Both the position numbers and the translations under genes were made by a program. A model generated the notes under the pieces. The model was not told the origin of the DNA. It saw nothing but the letters and a program-made list of their open reading frames with translations, and made no database searches. From Desarmillaria ectypa (Eukaryota; Basidiomycota; Agaricomycetes; Agaricales; Physalacriaceae): a stretch of DNA of 64,000 nt. Where the stretch lies: assembly GCA_030407005.1 (NCBI GenBank), contig JAUDYN010000007.1, positions 3,162,001 to 3,226,000 on the forward strand. The letters run 5' to 3'. Shown here piece after piece: positions 34,424-46,370 of the stretch; position 1 is the first letter of the stretch; every line of letters begins with the position of its first letter.

Positions 34424-35208
34424 ATGTCAACACCATGGACGCGAAAATCTTCTTCTTCTTCTAGCACCCTATCCTCTGACCGTATCAAACCCAGGAACAC
34501 CCAATCCCAAAACAAAACATTTGGAAAACAAAAACAAAAACAATCAGAAACAGTTCCCAAGAGCAAAGAACTTTTAATCCTCGAATCCTTCTTACGCGCC
34601 GTCCAAACTACCCCTATCCCAGACCCCAAAGGCGGGTGTTTCTGCCAAGGTAAGGATCTTAACTCATTACTTCCATCTATCCACATAACATCCACTCAGC
34701 AAGGGAACACACACTCTCACCCTACACCCCGGCATGCAGCACCTGTGGACTCGTCCTATGCTCGCTCAACGCCCCCCAGCACGCCTGTCCGCACTGCCAC
34801 GAAGCACCACCACCGCACCACCGCGAGTCCCTCATCGTGCGCCTCCAAGGCGAGATCGCCGCGCTGATCCAGAGGGAGGAGCAGCAGCGCGAGTGGGCCA
34901 GGGAAGCGGCGGGCGCGTTTCCCTCTTTGGGTGGAGGGAGTGGGAGTGGGCGGGTGACGCCGGTACCGGCACCGATACAGCATAAAGTGCTCTCTGTGAA
35001 CTCCAAGACGAAAAAGGTCACGGTCTCCACGCCGGTCCCCTCGAGGCCCGAGTCGCCCGAGGAAGAGGACGATGAGCTTCTGCGCGTGCCGCCTCCGCCT
35101 GAGGGAGTGGTCTATGCTAAGCGGGCGGTGGATCCTGCTAGGCCGTTTGCTAATTACGCTGGGGAGGCGGCGAGGTACGTCTCGAAGGAGAATGAGGCGG
35201 TACTGTAA
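34424..35208 (+). CDS. C2HC5 zinc-finger protein, TRIP4/ASC-1/Rqt4-like
   Basis: The protein carries a zf-C2HC5 domain as in human TRIP4 (ASC-1) and yeast Rqt4, a subunit of the ribosome-quality-control trigger complex that helps split collided ribosomes. The first exon encodes a Ser/Lys-rich N-terminus and LLILESFLRAVQTTPIPDPK. A 51-nt intron (GTAAGG...CACTCAG) then joins GCFCQ to AREHTLSPYTPACSTCGLV. The finger continues LCSLNAPQHACPHCHE, giving the Cys/His order CxC...H...CxxC...C...CxxC. A charged coiled region (LIVRLQGEIAALIQREEQQR) follows, then KKVTVSTPVPSRPESPEEED and a short C-terminus. At about 245 residues it is short compared with TRIP4 and lacks an ASCH domain, as in fungal Rqt4. 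The complex membership is inferred. Confidence 0.82.
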
Positions 35209-35404
35209 GGGAGCAACCAACTTGGTTCAGAATACATTCGGTTGTGTTTGGTAGCCTACTCGGCCTCGACAGAGACGCGACCTCCATATAGCGCAATTCT
35301 ACATCACAAACATGTAATCCAATAAGAAACTAGGTTTTTTTACCCAAAAAATAAAATAAAATAAAATAACTAGATACAAGATGGGTACATGTTACTGGGG
35401 CTTG

Positions 35405-36762
35405 TTATGAAAAATGCAGATCACGGAGCTGAGCTTGCAGATCCAGATCCGTTTCATGGGGTGTATTTGTTTCGGGGGGCGGGAGAGGATCATGATGGAG
35501 ACTCGTGGTAGGGAACATCGGCGGTGCGAGGTCCATGGATATCTCGTCTTTGTCTGCTTCGAGGAGGTCGATTTCCGGCTACGAGAAAAATAATTAAACC
35601 GGAGTTTTCGTTTAGGCGTTTTTTTATTATTATTATTACCTTCTCCCGCGGTGGTGAGCCCGCGGTGTCCTAAGTTGAAAAAGTTTACAGTGAACAAAAG
35701 GCGATTGGTTGGTGCCTTACCAGCTTTTCCGATTCTATCAAATCACGGAGTCTTTGGCGTTCCGCTCGGAAAGAGTCTACCTGGGCTGCGAGTTGCTGGA
35801 TTTGGGCGTTTAGAGCATCGATTGGATTAGGAGGAGGTGATCGTATACTCTCCAACTGATAATGCGAAATTAACTTGGAACAAAAAATAAAAAAAAACAC
35901 TCACCCTCGAATTCAAAGCCCTCGTATCCATCTCAATCCTCCGTTGCCTCACCACATTAAGCTCTAGAACTTTCAGCGCTTCTTCATCCGACATCATCTC
36001 GTCCATTTCCCCTTCCCCCTCTTCTAGACTCGGTATATCCTCCGGAACGTGCCCCAAACAAGACTCCAACTCGGCTTCGCGAAGTGCAAGTTGGGCTTCT
36101 AAAATCGCAATCGTGTTTTTAGCGACCTCCGTGGTCCGCTTATGGGCTCGTCTCTCCGCGTCACGGTCCGTGGTGAGACTCTCGATGAGGGCCGCGGCGT
36201 ACGCCATCGTCTGCTCTCGCGGCGCCGGAGGATCCAACTCTGCGGGTTCTAACACAATCAACACCCAATATTCTCAATTCCGATTGCACAAACTAACCCA
36301 AAAGCCCCGTCGCTCTCAACCGACTACACGGCCACGCAGCGAAATCCTTGGAAACGGAAACTAACAATCAATCAACCCCTACACCTCGAAAAGAAAGAGA
36401 GAGAGAGAGAGAGAAAGAAAAAAAAAACTCACCTACCTCGGTCCACGAGCTCGTTGACGACTTGCCGCATATCGTCGCGCTCTGCCTCTGCGGCACGCAC
36501 GCGCTCCTGGTACGCCGCGAGTTTCCTGCGGAGCGTGTCCGCGGTCTGGCGCTCCGCTGCGAGCTCCGCGGTGTGGACGGTCTGGAGGGTATCGAGCGCG
36601 CGCTGAGTCGTGCAGAGGCGCTCGTGGATAAGCGACGTCCGGATCGTATGCGCTTGGACGAGCCTGCGTACCTAGAGCGGGGCACATGTGAGGACTTTTA
36701 GTTAGTTTGGTTGGTGGGCCTTTGTTTACCTTCTCGGAGGTAATAGATCTCTCGGGCCCCAT
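35405..36762 (-). CDS. coiled-coil protein of unknown function
   Basis: Exons starting MGPERSITSEK encode a long alpha-helical protein. Segments such as RALDTLQTVHTAELAAERQ, KLAAYQERVRAAEAERDDMR and QVVNELVD have clear heptad character. So do YAAALIESLTTDRDAERRAH, NTIAILEAQLALREAELES and ALNAQIQQLAAQVDSFRAER. Acidic stretches (IPSLEEGEGEMDEMMSDEEA) and Pro-rich tails separate the coils, and the protein ends LQAQLRDLHFS at TAA 35405. Five short introns are needed. No enzymatic domain is visible. It could be a cytoskeletal, spindle or scaffold protein, but nothing in the sequence decides. Confidence 0.75.
36395..36415. repeat. (GA)n tract inside an intron of the coiled-coil gene
   Basis: About ten GA units followed by a purine-rich A run sit at the polypyrimidine end (minus strand) of an intron, so they may serve as an extended polypyrimidine tract. 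Confidence 0.9.
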
Positions 36763-39700
36763 GTATCGCGAAGATCAGGAATGAAACCGTTAGTTTTTTC
36801 TTTTCATTAATCGATACGAGAATCGTTGGTACAAGTTTTTAGTCCATAGCAAGGAAAGGGGGGAGGGGGGGATGGTTTGTTGATGACAAACACTGGCACC
36901 GCCACCATCGTAGATTTTTGATTCCCTTCCATGACTACGTGAACGTTGATGTAAGAGAATCAGCTGAAAAGTGCGTGCCCGCCGAAAACAAACACGCCGA
37001 AGAACGATTGCACCATTATGGAGCCACGGCTATACACCAACCGCCCGAGAAATCCCCGTTCGACACTCGAAAACTTGTCGCCCTTGCGTAAATAAACATC
37101 CCTCTAGAAGGTCCGCGCGAAATCTCCCATGCTAGTCCTATTCAGTTTTTTATTTCCATTTCCCATTTCATGATGGCGCGGAGATTGTCTAGTCCAGGTG
37201 AAGCGGATCTGGATCGTTGCAGTTACTTATCGCAGAGATCGGTGGGGAACACAGATAGGCTGACTGCCAGGACGGAACCCCGCTTTGAGCCGTGTGCTTT
37301 GGGGCCTTCAAGCGTCATGATATGGGGAAGGGTTCCGGTTCCATTCTCAAGTTGAACGTTTCCTTTCCAATTCGGAGGGAACCAATTCGGCCGAAACGAC
37401 GTCTTTTCACGTAACGGCGCAGGGAATGATACCTGAAATTACTTACTAGCCCCGCTGGTCCTCGAATCATGTTTGCTCACTCTTCCCCGCCACGCAATAT
37501 CAATCGTACAGGTACTCATTCCAATAAAGTCTAATATATCTCAAGCCCCATTGCTCGAGTCACCGTATCCGTCCCTACCTATTAGAAATTTCCTATCGAA
37601 CTTCTGCTTCTATGTTGCGACCGTAATAGATTGATGTGTACCCTTTCCAGGGGGAAATCGAACGTGTGTCTAGCGAATGGGAACCTCGGGATAGGTATTT
37701 CCCGCCACACGCGTACACCTCCCGGTAAATAAACCAAACTCGAGCCTCAACGTGGCTCGTGGACGTGTCGCCTGGGGGTTTCCAAACTGTAGGCTCGGTC
37801 TATCTCGCCCCTCAACCAAGATGGGCTGAAAATCACTAATCGGTGAAACCTCTTTCCTCCACTTCGAGTCGTACCGCATTTAGGCATGACCGCCTCGATC
37901 GATCGTGCATAATTTGATTTAGCATCAAGGTCATCAAATCTAATACCGAAGGAAGAGATGAGGCGAGACACAGATTCGTTTCGGGGAATTACAAAAAAAC
38001 TCGCTTATATTCCCATTTAATTCCTCTTTGACGCTAGTAGCCACGGGTCGCCAGATTTGAGACTTGTTACTTTGCTCCTGTTAAGCGAGATAAGTTCCGA
38101 TGCCATCAGCCCTGAGATCATTTCTGGGGAATCACATCACGACTATTGTAAATGGAACAAGCGAGACACATTTGAAAAAAGGACGTCCCTCACCCTAACA
38201 CCCATCGCGAAATGTGTTGTTCCTTTGAAAATCGACCGGGTGGACCATCTTATGTTAGCACAACTTCGAAGATCCCAACCTAAAGAACACCAATTTACCT
38301 TGGGAAGCAGCAAATTAGTTCACCCAAATTAATATGTCATCGAGAGGAAGAACTCCTGACAGGACTATAACGGCATGGCATGTCGTTGTCCGTAGTCAAG
38401 GATCCACGACATCAAGTCCATTCCATCAATATCGCCACCGTCGCGCCAATCGTCCGAGCACTACACGCGTCGCGACAAATACGGAGAGGAACATCCTTAA
38501 GCAATGAAAGACGATCTGCGCCGACGTCATTTGGTGGCCATGGGGCTTACTATTGACAGTACCCGTTGAGCCGTCAAGTCGTCGGGCATCTTGACAGTAT
38601 TGCATACTTTCCCGTTAGTTACTCCGTCAGGAGAATAGGCTCAACACTCGAGGAGCCTATGCATACAGGATAGCGGGGCCAGTGGTTGTGTGGCGCACGC
38701 AGGTTCTATCAACACCCACTAATTGACTCATCAAGATCGAAGCCGGTCCGTAACTGCATCATAATAAGCAATCCTTCGAATGACGTTTGGCTGCGCAGAC
38801 GGCAATTCGTGTCCTGGAAAAAAAAAAAAAACAACACACACACAGACGTCCGTTTTCGTTAGACTATAACTGGTACCTATGCGGTCCTTTCAATCGGCGC
38901 CTATACATAGCCCAAAAACGTCATACCTTTGTGCAAATGGCAAATGATTAGGTCGGCCATGGCATGCCTGTGAACGCTTCTCCAAAAGCATGTGTACAGG
39001 CGCAACAACCCACATTGATTTCCTGAGGCTTCGATAACATCATCATGCGAGTTCTGAGTCGCTCGATGCTAGGCGCCGATTCTGCCCTGATACCGTAAAG
39101 CGGTAAAGACTGCCCATAGGCGGAGGGTATGTTGCCAGTATCTGGGGTATGCACAGGTCGACCAAGCCCCTTGGAACGGCTCACCCATCGTACAGCAATC
39201 CTTCATCCCTTGAGAAACGAAGTTTACCAAACAGGCGCTTAAACCTAACAGCCTGAGTAGTAGTACCGTAAGATTTTCTGAAACCGAGCAGCATCTCCTT
39301 CGAGTTATCGAGCCGCTAGCTCGACTGGGAAGAAAGCCAACCGCCTAGGCAAGTGAACCAAAGATATCGGAATGCTACTCGTTAGTGCTGCCGATCAAGA
39401 ACGGTCTAGCCCACGAACGATGGACGGAATCAGTCATCAGTCATCAGTCATCATTCATCAGTCATCATGATCTACAGTACTTAGTGCGTTGCAGAATAAT
39501 GAATTGGAGCCTTGGCGTACCTGTACCTTGGTCCATGTGTACGATACTCGCCGCAATTGGGCGTGCTTTGTCTAAAGTTAAGTGGAACGCCACATCATAC
39601 TATCATGATCCCGAACATCCGGATGCATTACTCGGAGGACGCTGAGGACGTTCCGTCTGTCGGAACAACATGGTAGAAACGAAGAAAGATAGCGATAAAC

Positions 39701-40034
39701 ACTCACCTAAAGCGCCACCCTCTTTTCTCCATCAAGGTACATGCTCGAAATACATCCTATTTGTGTGCTAATAGTGGTACATGTAGCATAAATTAAATAT
39801 GACTCCAAGTCGAGAAATACTTAGCATCAAGAGAAGTACAATGGGCAGGGTAGATACAAAAGGATATCCCGTGTGATAAGTGGTAACATGGATAGAAATG
39901 TAAAGATAGTACAAGCGATATTTATCACACTTGAGGTCCAAAAGACATGTAAACAGAAATGAATGGAAGACCTAAACAACATGCCGATTAGAAGACTTGG
40001 ATACTTGTGGGTGCAGACACACACATTCTAGACA
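36763..40034. other. 3.3-kb intergenic region
   Basis: No gene is supported. It holds anonymous ORFs of 60-90 codons, an A13/CA-rich patch at 38819-38845 and a 7-bp tandem repeat at 39431-39467. The left end is presumably the promoter of the coiled-coil gene. Confidence 0.45.
39431..39467. repeat. 7-bp tandem repeat
   Basis: The word CAGTCAT/AGTCATC recurs about five times, with one diverged unit (ATTCATC). Confidence 0.9.
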
Positions 40035-42840
40035 TCAAGCTGGGTCGACGTCCATACGTCCACTGCCCTCAGCCTCATCTTCCTCGTCAAGACTCATCCT
40101 ACCCAAAGGAAGTCGTACTCCAGGGCTGGGAGAATCGACAGGTACCGTAGGTGTGCTAGGAACATCGAAACTATTCCGTCGCCTCAACGACGGAGGCACA
40201 ACACTCTCCCTCTCAGCATTTGTTTCTTCACTCTCGCCGGCCCCACGTATACCTACAGTTCGCAGCCTTCCAACCCAAGCATCAGCCCGATCCAAGCTGT
40301 CCTTCACAACCCCCGTGACTCCGCGCATCATATCCAGACTTTCCGTCGCCAACGTAAGAATTCGCTGTGCCGCAACCATAGCTGTACCCGTGGTCATCCT
40401 CCGATGACCGTCTTCGGACGCCATAGTGCGGGGATGGATACGTGGAGAGGCAGTTGGTGATTGCTGGGGAGAGGCAGTGACAGAAGCGACGCCGCGTTCT
40501 CTCTTGGGTTGATGGTGCCTACGACTCCTTCCCGCAGAAGCAGCGGCTACGCTTTCCCTTTCGTTTTCGCTTCCAGGGACGACGGAGGCGCCAGTCCTCA
40601 TTGCAGTGGCCCATCGTTTTGGCAATGTGAGGATAAAACCTTTTACGCGCTGACGGGCTGGCTCTGGCAATGAAGCCCCACCAGCGTACTTGCCCACGAC
40701 ATCGACCACCTGTCGAACAGTATGCACGATGTCTTGACGTATATGCGCGAGGGTATGCATGTGAACTTCTGACAACGGAGCTCCCTCGCCGCTTTGGTTC
40801 GAAAAATGGCGCTCCTGTAGAGTCGCAGTAAAGTTTCGGAGGACGACGATTTGGGCATCAATGTGAGCGGTAGCATACTGGGGCGATTTTAGTATCATGT
40901 CACAAGAATCAGAAGAAGTTTTTCACCTGTAACCAACTCAAACAATATCGTAGCCGACGTAGACTTTCTTCGCTCAAGGCGGCGCTCAATCCTCCCGCTT
41001 CTAGCAATACGGTGTGCCATCTGCTTCTCTGGGCAACTTGGTGTTGATCTGCATCCTCCACTGGCACCTCAGGCGTCGGCGTAGGGGAACGGCGCTGATC
41101 GTAATTATTCGTACCTGTAAATCTTTGTAAATAACGGATGTGGGGAAATACGGAGTAGCTCACTGTCTATCCACATCCCCACACGCTTTGCATCGTCACC
41201 TTCGGTGGAACACAACATGCTTACGTCTTTTTCTGGCGACGCCGATTCTTGACGCGTGTTGCTTCGCCCACGTCCTCGTGAACTTTCTCCATCGCACGAT
41301 GGTCGACGATACTTGTCCAGCTGGAAAGCCATAGAAAAGAAAAGTCAGTAAACAGCTCATCTCGATGATAAATGCAAGAATGAAATGAATGGACATGCAT
41401 CGAGCCCTGGAGTTTGACAATATCATGCGCCCGCACAGACGGAACAGAATCGCACGCTGCCCTCCGATTTCCTCCCTGAAAGAGCATCCCGAAATCGGGA
41501 ATGATGGAGGCCTATCGGAGTAACATACAACAATGAGTTGATATTGTTTCGTCTGCAGGCCCTGAGCCTATCTTATACTAGGATGACCGGGCACAGTAGA
41601 GAGGACCTTAGCATGTCTTCTATAAATTACACGGCTCTCGCTAGGAGATGGGTTGACCAAATCGTTCCCGGGATAGACGGGACCATTTCGCTTTCAGGAC
41701 AGTGTTTACAGCAAGCTTCGAAGTGGAAGACACCAAATCGTTCGACTTGCATGCAGTTTTTGCTCGAGTCTGTTGACGGGCAGCATGGTTCGAGCAATAG
41801 ATAGAAGTGATGCTTGACCAACGTCGCACCGTCGGTCGATAGGGCAAGAAGAAAACCAGCATCGAGAACAGCCTCGAATGTTTCTAACGCTTCGAAACAT
41901 GCTGCAATAGCCTGAGAACAAGTGATCCGCGGTCGTCCTCGGTCCCTGGATCGCAGAATCCATCTTCCATCGGGTTTTGTTTACAACAAGCTTCGAAACG
42001 TTAGAGATAGCGCCTGATTGTGGAATGTTGAACGCGTCCGGAGCATGGGTGCTGAATGCGTTCCAAAAGGCTGATGCGGGACGGCGGAGCCACACCAGCC
42101 ACACCCCACATTCAGTGAAAGGAAAGGCCCCGGATCGAGCAAAGTCGTGATCATCTCTAACGCTTCGAAACTTGTTGTATCCAACTAGTGAAATCCAGAC
42201 ATGCTAAGGCCCTACGCTTCGATCATGGAGGCGTACCCGTATCCGCAGTGTACCGCACGCGTGTCTCAATGGAATTATACTCACCCTGTCTAATTGCCTA
42301 CAAGCAAACTCGTCCAATTGCTCGACATTCACTGGCAACCGATCAATGACGGGCTTCGATATCGTCTTCACACCTGATTCCATCATCTCGGCACCATACT
42401 AGCAAGCCGCAGGCTCAGTAGCAATACCACACAAACAGCACTTCACAACGCACCTTAACGACTCTCGAACTTGCTTTTCCCTGCTCGTACGCTCTCAGCG
42501 CGCTGTTGACCAGCGGCAGGTGGGACATCCGCTTCACAAACTCAGGTTCCAGCGCCCCTCCGTTTCCGTACATTTCGGCGCCGATAGAAGAAATGGTCGG
42601 ACTAGGCAGAGACGTCGGCGGCTGCGACGTAGAAGCTACAGAGAGCGCAGGAGTAGTTGCAGACTCTATCCAGAAAATCGCCGTCAAAAATCAGGCTACA
42701 ACGTGAGGTAAAGGCTCACGAGTCTCTCTGGGCGACGGGTGCCCGTTTCGCATGTCACCAAGGGCCTTTACGGCAATTCTGACGCTTTCATCTTGGTCGT
42801 CGAGCAGTGACGAGCTACTGAGCGAGTCGGAGGTAGCCAT
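40035..42840 (-). CDS. OPI1: Opi1-family transcriptional regulator
   Basis: This is a homologue of yeast Opi1, which represses phospholipid-synthesis (INO) genes and binds phosphatidic acid at the ER. The start MATSDSLSSSSLLDDQDESV is followed by the conserved helix (FVKRMSHLPLVNSALRAYEQ). Next come YGAEMMESGVKTISKPVID, NVEQLDEFACRQLDR and LDKYRRPS. The Opi1 core then runs SRWHTVLLEAGGLSAALSEE and SLRRLRYCLSWLQYATAHID. It goes on IVHTVRQVVDVVGKYAGGA and QRVKGFILTLPKRWATA, the most conserved part of the family. The C-terminus is Ser/Arg-rich, ending GSGRMDVDPA. A leucine zipper and FFAT motif as in yeast are not evident. One intron (41321-42284) is 964 nt, far above the local 45-65 nt norm. 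Confidence 0.88.
41321..42284 (-). repeat. oversized OPI1 intron bearing two inverted-repeat units
   Basis: The intron has a perfect donor (GTGAGT) and acceptor (TTTCCAG) and joins CRQLDR to LDKYRRP in phase 0. Inside, the word GTTTACARCAAGCTTCGAA occurs in plus orientation at 41704 and 41979, and its reverse-complement relatives occur at 41882-41907 and 42153-42179. The pair 41983-42008 and 42153-42179 matches over 26 bp with two differences. This gives two inverted-repeat units of about 200 bp each, about 275 bp apart. It looks like a duplicated MITE-like insertion; I see no clear target-site duplication. Confidence 0.7.
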
Positions 42841-43249
42841 GGGAGAAGGAAGAGAAGGTGGTGGGTCGTATTTATCTCCAGGGCATGTGAATACGAGAGA
42901 AACACGTGCCATCTGAGCCTCGGCCTTATTGCAAATAGACAGCTCGCAATTATTTAATTGATATTCCCCGGGAGACAATTCCTCGACAATAAGCCGCATG
43001 GGGGAGAACGAACACGTACTGGCGCATTCCGCGACGGAAAGAACGAAACGGGCCATGACATCGCAACAAGTTTCAACGGTTGACAGATGGAAAGTGAAGG
43101 AAGGAAGGAAGGTTACCCCGCGTCATTCGACTTGATCAGTTAAGATTGACAGACTTACCCCGGCAGGTCGCCGAAAAGAAAGAGAAAATTAACCCAGAGG
43201 TACAATGTACTGCTACAACCATTACTGGTACACACATCACAACAACTTT

Positions 43250-46200
43250 TTACTGAGAATTCTTATGAGAAAGGTCGTTGAAGCTGGTCAGGTAGGTATC
43301 CCAATCGTCCATCCTGAAAATAATACTTGAGACATATCACGGCGAAAGAAAACCGAGAAACATACTCAAACGTATTAGGAACACTGTTCCACATAGCCAT
43401 CGTACGGTCATCATCGGTCCACATGCTTGTCATTCCCTCCGGAATCTGTAGGGAACCGTCCGCCGTAAAGAGATCACTACCTTCGTAATAATGCGTAGCC
43501 TCCGTTGCTGTTGGCATGCCAGTAAGATTGCCCCGTCCAAGCTCTGCACTACTCATAGGTAAAGAGACATCATGGAGTTGTAAAGACTCCAGAGGCACGT
43601 CCAGTCCAAAATTCTGCAGTGATGTGGGCTGTTGGATAGGCCAGTCGAAATTAGATACGTCCTGCGGGCCGTCGGGCAAGGGGTGAGGTTCAGAGGAATA
43701 GCCTGAGCTTTCGGTGCTTGTTCGCTCCTCGTCTTCATCCTCGTCTCGCCCTCGTTTGTTGCTAGGGGATGGCGTGTTGTTGGGCAATGGTAAATCACCC
43801 ACAGAGGCCAGTTCGTACATTATATCCCTAGAAAATATGAGAGTTGCCCTTGACATGTGTATAGATAAGGTTGTACCATAGCTGTCCAGCGAACTGCCAC
43901 CTACGGACATCGTTAGCGTGCAAGCATATTGTCCATCGTTGGCATTGACAGACCGTGAATCCATACTCCTTAGTACCTTCATGCACTTGTGGACATCGTC
44001 CATCTCTTTGTAAGAGTCCAAGGACAAGCCTGTGCGCTTCCCGCCCCAAATGTTAAACAGAAGAATAATACCAGCGTCGAACGCTAGTAACTGCCAAAAA
44101 GGTCAAAACGACCAGAAAGAATAGAATAAGAAAAGGACATACGCCAGTGGAGGGAACTACTCCAACACGACGACGCTGCAGGTCTGCAATATGTGAAGAT
44201 GTACGAGCGGCGCTGGTACATATGGCAAGTGATGGAAATCGAAAATTTGAGTTTTGTGACTTTGTAATAAACGGCCGGTGAATTAGTTTTTGGAGGTGAT
44301 AGTAAAACAAATACAACGACGCGGATTGATTAAAGTGGACAAGATTGGGGCGGTTGGGATCCCATCGGACTGCATGACGATGAGCAGAAGATCAAGAACG
44401 ATGCAGAAAAGCGTACGATGTGTAGGGATTGTGTCAATCCATTTATTAAGTGCTGAATCCAGATCCGCAACCACATCAGATTCCCAATTCGGGTCAAGAA
44501 GACCAAGCATGACTCTTGACTTCTTTATCGAGTACTGTTCAGCGCAGGGTCAGCGTATCGGCTATCGGTAGAAAGAAATGCATGTACGATTGTGCGCAGG
44601 CAGAATGCCAACAATCGACTAAGTTTGAGGCAGCAATTAAAGTAGGAGATTACGGAAGGTTTTCCAGCTGGCTGTTTGAACGCCTGGTTCGGGTCAGCGG
44701 CCTCCCAGTACTCATCATCACATTCAATAGGGAGGTCGATGTCGATTCTAAACTCAGTTGTCAGCAACATGGCAGCGGGGAAAGCAGCGAAGAAAATCAC
44801 TCTTCATCGCCCAGAGCTAGTGACCGCCCCATAAGAGAACTGATCAACCTATCCATATATATGAGACTCCTGTCATGGAATTGAGCGAGTTGGTAGGGCA
44901 GCGAGAGAAAATCTTACCAAAATGCCCTCTTCCACATTTCAGCCTCAACAGTATTGGGTGCATTTTTCGCCTTCCGTCGATGGCCGCCTGCGTCCTGAGC
45001 CAACCGAATGCCAATTCCCACGACGGTCCACGACAGCTGAGGCACCGAAGAGCCCAACAAGAACTCCGCAAAAATCTAAGACATCGATATAAGCGTTGTA
45101 TGGAAGACGATAACCAAAGATACTCACACAGAGGACCTGCAAGTCGTACAATGACGGTGCGCCTATTAATGGTTTGCAATTACGAGTATTCATCACTTGA
45201 TGAACCCATTTCCAACCGCTGGACTGCTTCGACTCCTCTCCTTCAATCAAAACGCGCGGATCATCCGAATACCTCGATGACACGGCACAGATCAGCAACA
45301 GCAAAGAGGCAAGCATATGATCCCGGAGATAATGTTTCTCTCCAATCAACTTCTCGAACGTCGGTCGATGCAGGAGCGGGACAAGGACGTTGACGCGCTC
45401 AAAGTAGATATCGATCAAAGACCACAAAAGATCATCCGGGGGAAATGTGAAGCTTGCGCCGGTCACAAAATGATCAAGTTGGCCCGCTTTCCAATGTAGT
45501 GTCTGCCAAAATTCTGGCCTACCACGGGGGAATAGGAAAGGCTCATGCTCTTTAACCCCGTACTTGAGATCCACAGCCGATTGGATTAACTGGACGCTAC
45601 TTGATTTACCTAGGAATCGAAAGCCCATGGTTTGATCCTTGTAGAACTCCGACGCTTGCTCCAGGAAGGCATGCTCGGGTTCTACCAAATATTTGTGTTC
45701 TATTTCGGTGGTGAAATCCTCGACGGTGCCGCTGCGCCGCGGTAAGTCATCGCGGTGCTTCCAGTTAGACTCGTCGTCTATAAACACTTCAAGCTCCTCC
45801 TCCGGCAGCATCTGTACCAGAAATTCAGGATCAACTTTGAGGCCATAAAGAACACTTACCGTGTGTAAGAGTTTCTCCATCTTCTGCACCTTGGTCTCTA
45901 ACTCGAGGACGTATCTAGTGAAACACAGTGAGCAGGGCTCTTCGAAGATTACAGAAATCCAACAAACTTTTTAGACGGCCCTTTTTTCTGATCGAACAAT
46001 TCGTCAAAATATCACGCCTACGTTAATCGCGTGCCCGTACGTCAGAAGGCATAAAGTCACCTTGGCCTCCTCGAGATAAGTACAGGAAGCATTAGCCGCT
46101 AGACATATTGAGCATCGTTGTTCGGGCATGGTCATTGCATCGCCTAAGTTGATACAAGTTAATCCATATTGTAAACGTAGCACAGATGATTCGTACATCT

Positions 46201-46370
46201 AACTATAGCACAACATATGTTGAATAATGTATTTCAACGACGAAATTATTGAAACACGTACTTTTCCTTCGTCTACACAAGTCGCACGCCCTCTGCACCC
46301 GCCGTTTCTTGGTTCCCCCATTTGTTGTTACCCTGGCGCCACCAACGTCGCGCTCCGAACCGTCAGCCAT
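43250..46370 (-). CDS. Zn(II)2Cys6 / fungal_trans transcription factor
   Basis: The first exon (46262-46370) encodes a basic N-terminus and RACDLCRRRK. A 6-nt microexon at 46197-46202 supplies IR and the first base of Cys. The next exon gives CDAMTMPEQRCSICLAANAS, so the zinc cluster is C-X2-C-X6-C-X9-C-X2-C-X6-C. A linker (EEAKKKGPSKKYVLELETKV) and a short coiled coil (QKMEKLL) follow. The central fungal_trans domain reads LLWSLIDIYFERVNVLVPLL then HRPTFEKLI. It goes on with SLYDLQVLCV, WTVVGIGIRLAQDAGGHRRK, RAFWILLSLDRSLSFTMGRP and DLPIECDDEYWEAADPN. The C-terminus has an NLS-like NKRGRDEDEDEE patch, acidic/hydrophobic activation-like segments and the end DDWDTYLTSFNDLSHKNSQ. Targets are unknown; relatives are often labelled xylanolytic-activator-like. 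About a dozen introns are present. Confidence 0.9.
46197..46202 (-). other. 6-nt microexon in the zinc-cluster gene
   Basis: TTAGAT lies between intron 46203-46261 (59 nt, GTACGT...CTATAG) and intron 46144-46196 (53 nt, GTACGA...CTTAG). Joining AAA-A, TTAGAT and GC-GAT gives Lys-Ile-Arg-Cys-Asp and restores the third zinc-binding Cys at the right spacing. Skipping it keeps the frame but yields Lys-Ser-Asp and loses that Cys. Confidence 0.75.

Noticed and set aside
39431..39467. CRISPR-like array
   Set aside because: Units are 7 bp without spacers; it is a simple tandem repeat in a eukaryotic genome.
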